This document shows, one piece after another, positions 1-5,216 of a DNA stretch of 8,331 nt; within the stretch, counting starts at the first letter, position 1; every line of letters starts with the position of its first letter. The notes beneath the pieces are model-generated. The model worked only from the letters and a program-made list of their open reading frames with translations. It did not search any database and had not been told where the DNA came from. Origin of the DNA: Planctomycetaceae bacterium (GTDB lineage: Bacteria; Planctomycetota; Planctomycetia; Pirellulales; UBA1268). The position numbers and the translations under genes were made by a program. Location of the stretch: positions 1 to 8,331 of the forward strand of contig CANHYS010000063.1 of assembly GCA_947464585.1 (NCBI GenBank), written 5' to 3'.

Positions 1-608
1 CGAGCGTGCTGAAAGTAACCGCCGCCGGCCTGGTCACGTCTCCCGTCGTGCGGGGTGCGTGGGTGCGGCGAAAGATCCTGGGCCGGGAGGTGCCGCCCCC
101 GCCCGCCGACGCTGGCTCCGTCGAGCCCGACACCCGCGGCGCGACCACGATCCGCGAGCAACTGGCGGCGCATCGCCGCTCGGAAGCCTGCGCCGGGTGC
201 CACCGACAGATCGACCCGGCCGGCTTCGCACTCGAGGCCTTCGATCCCACTGGCCAGTTTCGCGACCGCTACCGCTCCACGCAGGAGGGGGAGCCCGCGA
301 AACGCTACATCAATGGGCACGACACGGTCGCCTATAAATACTCGCAGCCGGTCGATGCCACGGGCGAACTGGCCGACGGCCGGGCATTCGCCGGGCCGGA
401 CGAACTGCGGACGTTGCTCGCGTCCGATCCTGTCGCCCTCGCGCAGTGCCTGGCCGGCAAGCTCGTCGCGTTTGGCACCGGCCGCAGCATCGAAACGGGC
501 GACCGACTCGCCGTGGATCGGATCGTGGCCGAGGCGGCTCCCAACGGTTTCGGCATCCGCAGCCTGATTCACGCGACCGTCCAGAGCGAACTGTTTCGCG
601 ACAAGTGA
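1..608 (+). CDS. Planctomycete multi-domain c-type cytochrome protein (DUF1592 family), 3' part only
   Basis: This is the C-terminal part of a large exported cytochrome-like protein. The reading frame is open from the window edge (first full codon at 3-5), and the first residues, SVLKVTAAG, fall in the middle of a DUF1588 (PSD3) domain, so the GTG at 6 is not a start. DUF1588 continues through TSPVVRGAWV, a proline-rich link and the heme-type motif CAGCH (codons 189-203), followed by RQIDPAGFALEAFDPTGQFR. A DUF1585 (PSD2) domain fills the rest and ends in the family-typical SELFRDK. It is homologous to the complete protein at 5217-7688 but clearly diverged. It also has a longer stretch between the heme motif and DUF1585 (RSTQEGEPAKRYINGHD region). 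A DUF1552 gene follows after 23 bp, the usual partner arrangement. The family assignment is firm; the enzymatic role is unknown for the whole family. Confidence 0.93.
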   Translation, partial: SVLKVTAAGLVTSPVVRGAWVRRKILGREVPPPPADAGSVEPDTRGATTIREQLAAHRRSEACAGCHRQIDPAGFALEAFDPTGQFRDRYRSTQEGEPAKRYINGHDTVAYKYSQPVDATGELADGRAFAGPDELRTLLASDPVALAQCLAGKLVAFGTGRSIETGDRLAVDRIVAEAAPNGFGIRSLIHATVQSELFRDK

Positions 609-621
609 CGGTCACCCACCT

Positions 622-626
622 GGAGG
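622..626 (+). promoter_or_regulatory. Shine-Dalgarno site fixing the DUF1552 start
   Basis: GGAGG lies five bases before the ATG at 632. It supports that start over the far upstream in-frame ATG at 446, which would overlap most of the cytochrome gene. Confidence 0.8.
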
Positions 627-631
627 CTCTC

Positions 632-1951
632 ATGCACACCCCGATCTCCCGCCGCACGCTCCTGCGATCCTGCGGCGTCTCCCTCGCGCTGCCGCTCCTC
701 GAATCGATGGGCCGGGCAACGGCGGCGAGCTCCGCCGCGGCCGTTCCACCGCGGCGGATGGTGCTCGTGGGCACGCCGTTTGGCTTCGATCCGCAGGCCT
801 TCGTGCCTCGGCAGGTGGGCCGCGACTATGAGCTGCCGAGCCACCTCGAACTGCTCGCCAGCCATCGAGAACACTTCACCGTGATCACGGGGCTGCTGCA
901 TCCCAACACGCTCTCCTCCGGGCATCAGGCCGAGAAGGTGCTCTTCACCGGCGCCCCGCAGCCGCAGCTGCCGACCTTCCGCAACACGATCTCGCTCGAC
1001 CAGGAGTTCGCCGAGCACGTCCGCGGCCAGACCCGGTTCGACAGCTTCGTGCTCGGCACCGGCCACATGCCGCTCTCGTTCACCCGCAACGGCGTGGCGC
1101 TGCCGTCGGAAGGGTCGCCATCGCGGCTGTTTGCGAAGATGTTTCTCGCGGGCAAGCCCGAGGAGGCGGCGGCGGAGCTGGAACGGATCGCCCGCGGCCG
1201 GAGCATGCTCGACCTCGTGGGCGAGCAGGCTAAGGCGCTCTCGCGGCGGGTGAGTAAGGCCGACACGGCCCGGCTCGACGAATATTTCGGGGCGGTCCGC
1301 GACGTGGAAAAGCAACTCGAACTGTCGGCCGCCTGGGTGGATCGGCCGAAGCCGCCGGCGCCGGGCAGCCCGCCCACCGACATCAACGAGCCGGGCAAGC
1401 AGCCGGTGCGGCTCTCGCTCCTCTACGACACGGTGCACCTCGCGATCATGAACGACTCGACGCGGGCCTTCACGATCAACACGTTCGGCGAGCACCACGA
1501 CCTCTCGCACCACGGCCGGGAGCCAGGCAAGCGGGAGGCCTGCCGGAAGGTGGAAGTGGACCTGCTCAAGACCCACGACGCCTTCCTCACGAAGCTCGCC
1601 TCCGCGAAGGAGGCCGACGGCCGGTCGCTGCTCGACAGCACGATGGTTCTCTTGACCAGCAGCCTCCGCGACGGCAACACCCACTGGACGAACGATCTGC
1701 CGGTGATCCTTGCCGGCGGCGGCTTCCGGCACGGCCAGCATCTTGCCTTCAACCCGGCCTACGTGGAGCAGGTGAGGGTCGCGGAGGAGGACGAGACCCA
1801 CAAAAAGGGGGAAACGGCGGGCCAGCCCGGAAAGGCGGTCAAAAGCGCGGCCTTGTGCAACCTGTTCGTCTCGATGCTCCAGCGGGCCGGCATCGAGACC
1901 GACCGGTTCTCGTCCAGCACCGGACCGCTTACCGGCCTGGAGATGGCGTGA
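632..1951 (+). CDS. DUF1552 (HxxSHH) Tat-exported protein, module 1
   Basis: A 439-residue protein of the DUF1552 family (PF07586), typical in length. The N-terminus has a twin-arginine signal, SRRTLLR at about residues 6-12, followed by the hydrophobic segment VSLALPLL, so it should be exported folded. The family signature HDLSHH lies at residues 289-294, inside FGEHHDLSHHG. Other family landmarks are RNTISLDQ, GVALPSEGSPSRLF and the C-terminal FVSMLQRAG. The open frame extends upstream to 446, but that extension overlaps the cytochrome gene and lacks a ribosome binding site, whereas ATG 632 has GGAGG. The gene is almost certainly co-transcribed with the cytochrome gene ending at 608. DUF1552 proteins are regularly encoded next to DUF1592-type cytochromes in Planctomycetes. 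Histidine-rich motifs suggest metal binding or hydrolase chemistry, but this is inference and no activity is established. Confidence 0.94.
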   Translation: MHTPISRRTLLRSCGVSLALPLLESMGRATAASSAAAVPPRRMVLVGTPFGFDPQAFVPRQVGRDYELPSHLELLASHREHFTVITGLLHPNTLSSGHQAEKVLFTGAPQPQLPTFRNTISLDQEFAEHVRGQTRFDSFVLGTGHMPLSFTRNGVALPSEGSPSRLFAKMFLAGKPEEAAAELERIARGRSMLDLVGEQAKALSRRVSKADTARLDEYFGAVRDVEKQLELSAAWVDRPKPPAPGSPPTDINEPGKQPVRLSLLYDTVHLAIMNDSTRAFTINTFGEHHDLSHHGREPGKREACRKVEVDLLKTHDAFLTKLASAKEADGRSLLDSTMVLLTSSLRDGNTHWTNDLPVILAGGGFRHGQHLAFNPAYVEQVRVAEEDETHKKGETAGQPGKAVKSAALCNLFVSMLQRAGIETDRFSSSTGPLTGLEMA

Positions 1952-1960
1952 TGCGACGGC

Positions 1961-2009
1961 TGTGACGAGTTTTCGCGGCATGTGCCGGCCGCGTTGCATG
2001 CCGATACTA
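1961..2009 (+). promoter_or_regulatory. Bipartite intergenic motif, copy A (probable promoter/operator)
   Basis: The left half, GTGACGAGTTTTCGCGGC, is at 1962-1979. The right half, GCCGATACTA, is at 2000-2009, with 20 bases between. It shares 19 of 20 bases with copy B (1961-1980 versus 3311-3330) and its right half is identical to that of copy C. The spacer forms a perfect 6-bp inverted repeat with the end of the left half (CGCGGC 1974-1979, GCCGCG 1988-1993). The right half resembles a -10 element and ends six bases before ATG 2016, with no Shine-Dalgarno sequence between, so transcription may start at or very near the start codon. The left half is too far upstream for a standard -35 with 17-base spacing, so it may be an activator site or an unusual sigma-factor element. 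Recurrence is seen directly; the promoter role is inferred. Confidence 0.65.
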
Positions 2010-2015
2010 TGAGAT

Positions 2016-3302
2016 ATGGGAAATACTCGACATGCCGCCTGGCGGAACGGAGCAGTCGTCGCCGCCGTGATCGCCTTGTTGACGGGGCTGCCGATCGCGG
2101 CCGTGCGGGCGCGTGGCGAGGAACCCGCCCCGGCTGCGAATCCGGCCGACGTCACTCCCCCGTGGGGCACGTTTCCCAAGCCCGGCGTCGGCATCGAGTT
2201 GGCCGGCGAACTCGTCGTGGTCGATCATGTCAACCGCCGGTTCGGCCTGCGGCTCGACGGCGATTTTAACAAATATCGCTACTTCCAAGACGCAAAACTC
2301 AAGGCCACGCTGCTCCCCTACGGCGAGGTCTGGTACCACGGCGCACCGGCCGATCTGGCCGACATCCCGCTCGGCACGCGGCTCCAGGGCCGCTTCCTCC
2401 TGCCGCCGAAGGACGCCCCGCCGCGGGAGCTCACCTCGGACGGCGAGAAGGCATTTCCGCCTCCGCTGCACGACCGGGCCCTCGTGGTCGAAGACGGCTT
2501 CAGCCACGAACGTCGCCGTGGCCGGGCGTTTCGGATCGACAAGCTCGAGATCAAGCGGGATGACATCAGCTACGGCGACCTGAAGGCCGCGATCGAACGC
2601 GGAGCGATCGTCCTCACGCAGGTGCAGGCATCGGGGCAGCCGCTCGACGGCCCGCCCGACACTCCCAAAGACGCGGCCTACACGGTCGATTTCTCGACGC
2701 GGGTCTGGAAGGATGGGCGGCCGGGGACGCTCGCGGACCTCGCGGTCGGCCAGGTCGTGCAGGCAAACCTCGGCTGGGCGCCCGAGTGGGGAAACCGGCA
2801 GTTTCACTGCCTCGACATCTGGATCGACGAGGCGAGCTGCCAAGTCGCCATCGAGCAGCAGCGGCGGCTGCACCTGCGGCGGATGCGGCACTACTGCCTG
2901 CCGGCCTGGATCGACAAGGTGGAGTACGAGCCGGACGGAAGTGGGCTTATGACGCTGACCTATTTTTCCGGCATGGACAGGCAGCTCTACGATGAAATCC
3001 AGACAAAAGACCCGTATCGGCGGCTCAAACGGGCCGATCAACGCCTGCGGATCATCGGCGGCAGCCAGGGGGACAATGGCGCCGGATCGCACGTGCAGAA
3101 CGTGCACGTCGATCCAGCTCCGCCACCGGGGAGCAGCGGCATCACGCAGGAGGTTCGCGTCGGGTGGGGGAATCACGAAGAGGGATTACGGCCTGGCCGG
3201 TTCATCCGCGTGGCCCAGCGGAACTGGCCCGGTTCGATCCTGCCGCCCGAATGGCTGCTGCCCTTTCCTTACCCGGCCGAGAAGGAAAACCCCCTAGATT
3301 GA
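2016..3302 (+). CDS. Uncharacterised exported protein with repeated beta-rich modules
   Basis: A 428-residue protein that I cannot assign to a named domain. Residues 10-33 look like a Sec signal peptide ([17 protein letters not shown]), followed by a low-complexity Pro/Ala linker. A first module at about 60-131 has [31 protein letters not shown] and [20 protein letters not shown] second, about 155-255, ends in [17 protein letters not shown], which resembles the end of the first. A third C-terminal part (about 265-420) includes a basic stretch ([14 protein letters not shown]) and [15 protein letters not shown]. The alternating pattern suggests repeated OB- or S1-like barrels, an inference from sequence rhythm only. 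Cysteines at 265, 275 and 294 could form disulfides. The start at ATG 2016 is the first in frame; it has no Shine-Dalgarno sequence and sits just after bipartite motif A. It appears to be a single-gene transcript, since motif B follows its stop by nine bases. Confidence 0.88.
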   Translation: MGNTRHAAWRNGAVVAAVIALLTGLPIAAVRARGEEPAPAANPADVTPPWGTFPKPGVGIELAGELVVVDHVNRRFGLRLDGDFNKYRYFQDAKLKATLLPYGEVWYHGAPADLADIPLGTRLQGRFLLPPKDAPPRELTSDGEKAFPPPLHDRALVVEDGFSHERRRGRAFRIDKLEIKRDDISYGDLKAAIERGAIVLTQVQASGQPLDGPPDTPKDAAYTVDFSTRVWKDGRPGTLADLAVGQVVQANLGWAPEWGNRQFHCLDIWIDEASCQVAIEQQRRLHLRRMRHYCLPAWIDKVEYEPDGSGLMTLTYFSGMDRQLYDEIQTKDPYRRLKRADQRLRIIGGSQGDNGAGSHVQNVHVDPAPPPGSSGITQEVRVGWGNHEEGLRPGRFIRVAQRNWPGSILPPEWLLPFPYPAEKENPLD

Positions 3303-3310
3303 CGCGGGCG

Positions 3311-3354
3311 TGTGACGAGTTTTCGGGGCAGGCCCTCCACGGCTGCCGATGCTA
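3311..3354 (+). promoter_or_regulatory. Bipartite intergenic motif, copy B (probable promoter/operator)
   Basis: The left half, GTGACGAGTTTTCGGGGC, is at 3312-3329. The right half, GCCGATGCTA, is at 3345-3354, with only 15 bases between (20 in copy A, 19 in copy C). It starts nine bases after the stop of the preceding gene. The downstream DUF1559 start is about 107 bases away, so this copy would give a leadered transcript, unlike copies A and C. The GTG at 3312, which opens the longest frame of the DUF1559 gene, is the first codon of this motif and is therefore an unlikely start. Confidence 0.6.
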
Positions 3355-3461
3355 GTCTTGCAAAATGGAAGGTGAGTGGGGGGATTTCACTCCACACCAG
3401 GATTGACTCCCGCACTCGACGTGAGTCATCCATGATCGTTTTCGGCCAAGGGTTTGCAGCC
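3355..3461 (+). other. Probable 5' leader of the DUF1559 gene with short hairpins and a mini-ORF
   Basis: This stretch lies between motif B and the preferred DUF1559 start. It holds GAGTG 3374-3378 with CACTC 3388-3392 (stem extendable by GGT/ACC around a bulge), and TGACTC 3404-3409 with GAGTCA 3423-3428. A second CACTC at 3413-3417 could compete for the first arm. A 13-codon frame (ATG 3365 to TGA 3404-3406, [13 protein letters not shown]) begins 11 bases after the motif, in a different frame from the gene, and its stop overlaps the second stem. These may be chance features of a short leader; a regulatory role is speculative. Confidence 0.3.
3448..3452 (+). promoter_or_regulatory. Likely Shine-Dalgarno site for the DUF1559 start
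   Basis: AAGGG lies nine bases before ATG 3462. The alternative ATG 3432 has only a weak purine run upstream and lies four bases from an inverted repeat (3404-3428), so 3462 is preferred. Confidence 0.5.
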
Positions 3462-4649
3462 ATGCGAGACGTCGTCGTGCGAGGCTCCGAGGGAACTGCC
3501 GGAAGCAACGCATCCGGGGGGAATAAGGGTTTCACCCTCGTCGAACTCTTGGTCGTGATCGCCATCATCGGCACGCTTGTCGGCCTGCTCCTGCCGGCGG
3601 TGCAGTCGGCCCGTGAGTCGGCCCGCCTGGCGTCGTGCAAAAACAATCTCAAGCAGATGGGCGTGGCGGTTCACAATTTTCTCGACGCTCGGAAGGGATT
3701 TCCGCCGTTGGCGACGGGGCGAGAATCGAACGGTACGGCTTACTCCGGCATCACGTTCTGGGGCTTGATCATGCCCTACTGCGAAGAGATGACGGCTGTC
3801 GCAAAAGTCACGTGGGACGAGGGGGTGACCACCAGCGCTTCTGCGAACGGGGGAAATGCAGCGAGGTTTGCCAATTGGCAGGCGTTCAGCACCTCCTACC
3901 CGAGGTACATGATCTGCCCGACCCGCGGCTTTCGCACCGTTTTCAACAATTCCGGCAGCCAGAAATATCCCGCGAGCGACTACGGATTGATCACGTTGTA
4001 TGGGCAAAACAGCGTCAGCAGACCGGATCGATTGATCTGCTACAACATGAATGCCCCGAATAGCAGGTCGATTCCGCGGGGGACGCAAACAGCTTGCAAC
4101 ACGGGCTGGGGCAGCATGACCGATGCGACCGCCACCGGAATCGGCTTTGGCGTGCTGAGTCTGGCGATGGGGCCGACGAACGCGAGCGGAAACATCGTCA
4201 CGCACCTGACCTCTGGTGCGGCTACGACCGAATCTGCGTACGGCGGCTGGTATCCCCGGTCTTCGGTCAAGCATGTCACCGATGGGCTGAGCAAGACGGC
4301 CATTCTCGCGGAGAAGCACCTCTGGAGCGGCGAGTTGGGCCGCGGGGGGTGTTGGTCAACCACGACGCGGTCCGCGTGCGGCGGTGCTGGCTACGACGAC
4401 ATGCAACTGATGATCGCACACCAAGGGGGGGCCAATCGCATGTGGGTGAATCCCGAGCGGGGCGGGATCGCCCGAAGCGCCGAAGAGGATAGTGGCAACA
4501 CCACGCTCGGCTCCTGGCATCCGGGGATCTGCCACTTTCTGATGGCCGACGGTGCGGTGCGAGCGGTCGATGTCAATATCGACGACACCACGCTCGTGAA
4601 TCTCGGCGACCGCCGGGACGGCCAGGTGTTGAACACCGACAGTCTCTAG
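3462..4649 (+). CDS. DUF1559 pilin-like secreted protein
   Basis: A 395-residue protein of the DUF1559 family (PF07596), which is greatly expanded in Planctomycetes. A prepilin-type signal is clear: a basic, Gly/Ser-rich leader, then [17 protein letters not shown] with cleavage expected after G23 and the conserved Glu at +5 (E28), followed by a hydrophobic helix to about residue 44 and [21 protein letters not shown]. The middle has CPTRG (the family's usual 'CP' site). The C-terminal signature [18 protein letters not shown] is at about 353-369. Eight cysteines in the mature part suggest disulfides. The frame stays open to GTG 3312, but that codon lies inside regulatory motif B; ATG 3462 (AAGGG upstream) is preferred and ATG 3432 is possible. 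Base composition is visibly lower in GC than in its neighbours (29 of 60 in the row at 3961, against 44 of 60 at 5581). A lipoprotein gene follows, a common arrangement for this family. Precise function is unknown; a surface or pseudopilin role is inferred. Confidence 0.93.
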   Translation: MRDVVVRGSEGTAGSNASGGNKGFTLVELLVVIAIIGTLVGLLLPAVQSARESARLASCKNNLKQMGVAVHNFLDARKGFPPLATGRESNGTAYSGITFWGLIMPYCEEMTAVAKVTWDEGVTTSASANGGNAARFANWQAFSTSYPRYMICPTRGFRTVFNNSGSQKYPASDYGLITLYGQNSVSRPDRLICYNMNAPNSRSIPRGTQTACNTGWGSMTDATATGIGFGVLSLAMGPTNASGNIVTHLTSGAATTESAYGGWYPRSSVKHVTDGLSKTAILAEKHLWSGELGRGGCWSTTTRSACGGAGYDDMQLMIAHQGGANRMWVNPERGGIARSAEEDSGNTTLGSWHPGICHFLMADGAVRAVDVNIDDTTLVNLGDRRDGQVLNTDSL

Positions 4650-4671
4650 TCGCGTTATGCGGTCATCGAAT

Positions 4672-4676
4672 GAGGG
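4672..4676 (+). promoter_or_regulatory. Possible Shine-Dalgarno site for the lipoprotein start
   Basis: GAGGG lies ten bases before ATG 4687. The alternative in-frame ATG 4657 has no comparable site, being only seven bases past the preceding stop. This favours 4687, which also gives a more normal signal-peptide length. Confidence 0.45.
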
Positions 4677-4686
4677 CCATCTATCC

Positions 4687-5118
4687 ATGCGGGGCTTCGC
4701 ACAAAGTGTCGCCGGTGATCTGCGGGCATGGTTCTTGGTTGGGATTTCCGTGGCCGTGGTCGCCGTGGCCGGCTGCGGCCGCAATGGTCTGCACCCCGTG
4801 CGGGGCCGCGTTGTGTTCGCCGACGGCTCGCCTCTTCTGACCGGCCGGGTTGTCGTCAGCTATGGCGACGGCAAGGCGTCTTCGGGCAGCGTCAACCCCG
4901 ACGGCACGTTCAGGGTTGGCACGCTGAAGCAGAGCGACGGGATGCGGGCCGGTACCTACCGCGTGGCGGTCAAGGACGCTTACGTAGAAGTCCAAAAGAA
5001 CGGTGAAACCGTGTCGGAGCCGCTCATTCACAAGCGGTTCGCCGACCCTGCCACCTCCGGCCTGGAGTTCACGGTGCCGGAGAAGACGGTCTGGGAGATC
5101 GTCGTCGAAAAGCCTTGA
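4687..5118 (+). CDS. Small lipoprotein with carboxypeptidase-regulatory-like (beta-sandwich) domain
   Basis: A 143-residue protein. Residues 13-29 form a hydrophobic signal ending in a lipobox-like V-A-G-C, with C30 as the expected lipidated cysteine, so it should be membrane anchored after cleavage. The mature part starts HPVRGRVVFADGSPLLTGRVVVSYGDGKASSGSVNPDGTFRV and continues AGTYRVAVKDAY. This is the pattern of the small Planctomycete proteins with a transthyretin/carboxypeptidase-regulatory-like fold that are often encoded directly after DUF1559 genes. The frame can be extended to ATG 4657, but GAGGG upstream favours 4687. There is no copy of the bipartite motif between it and the DUF1559 gene, so the two are probably co-transcribed. 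The likely role is a cell-envelope accessory or binding protein for the pilin-like partner; this is inference from neighbourhood only. Confidence 0.85.
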   Translation: MRGFAQSVAGDLRAWFLVGISVAVVAVAGCGRNGLHPVRGRVVFADGSPLLTGRVVVSYGDGKASSGSVNPDGTFRVGTLKQSDGMRAGTYRVAVKDAYVEVQKNGETVSEPLIHKRFADPATSGLEFTVPEKTVWEIVVEKP

Positions 5119-5148
5119 ATCGGTGTTGATCGCCACGATTCGGTGTTG
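5113..5148 (+). repeat. Imperfect direct repeat, 20-base period
   Basis: GAATCGGTGTTG (5117-5128) and GATTCGGTGTTG (5137-5148) match at 11 of 12 bases, and each is preceded by CC two bases further out. The period is 20 bases, about two helical turns. The first copy overlaps the lipoprotein stop codon; the second ends 16 bases before bipartite motif C. It could be a paired binding site for a regulator of the downstream operon, or a small local duplication. Confidence 0.5.
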
Positions 5149-5164
5149 GTTTGTGCAGGCCGAC

Positions 5165-5211
5165 GTGACGTCTTTTCGCGGCGTGCAATCGCCGTCGTTT
5201 GGCCGATACTA
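5165..5211 (+). promoter_or_regulatory. Bipartite intergenic motif, copy C (probable promoter/operator)
   Basis: The left half, GTGACGTCTTTTCGCGGC, is at 5165-5182. The right half, GCCGATACTA, is at 5202-5211, with 19 bases between. The left region matches copy A at 16 of 20 bases and the right half is identical. As in copy A, the end of the left half and the spacer form an inverted repeat (CGGCG 5179-5183, CGCCG 5190-5194). The right half ends five bases before ATG 5217 with no Shine-Dalgarno sequence, consistent with a leaderless transcript for the cytochrome/DUF1552 operon. The promoter role is inferred from recurrence and position. Confidence 0.65.
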
Positions 5212-5216
5212 AGTGC

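Noticed and set aside
446..631. N-terminal extension of the first DUF1552 frame
   Set aside because: It is Arg-rich, overlaps the cytochrome gene out of frame, and precedes a proper Tat signal that must be near the N-terminus. GGAGG supports ATG 632.
1952..2015. Rho-independent terminator after the first DUF1552 gene
   Set aside because: The GC hairpin at 1974-1993 is not followed by a T run and sits inside the recurring motif, so a promoter or operator role fits better.
569..2194. Antisense open frame of 541 codons opposite the first DUF1552 gene
   Set aside because: It mirrors the codon structure of the DUF1552 gene, spans its stop and the regulatory gap, and has no recognisable domain or ribosome binding site.
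2007..3176. Antisense open frame of 389 codons opposite the unknown exported protein
   Set aside because: Both strands were considered because the + strand gene is uncharacterised. The + frame has a signal peptide, a start correctly placed after motif A, and varied composition; the antisense product does not.
3365..3406. 13-codon mini-ORF as a confirmed gene
   Set aside because: It is too short to support on sequence alone. It is mentioned only as a possible leader peptide.
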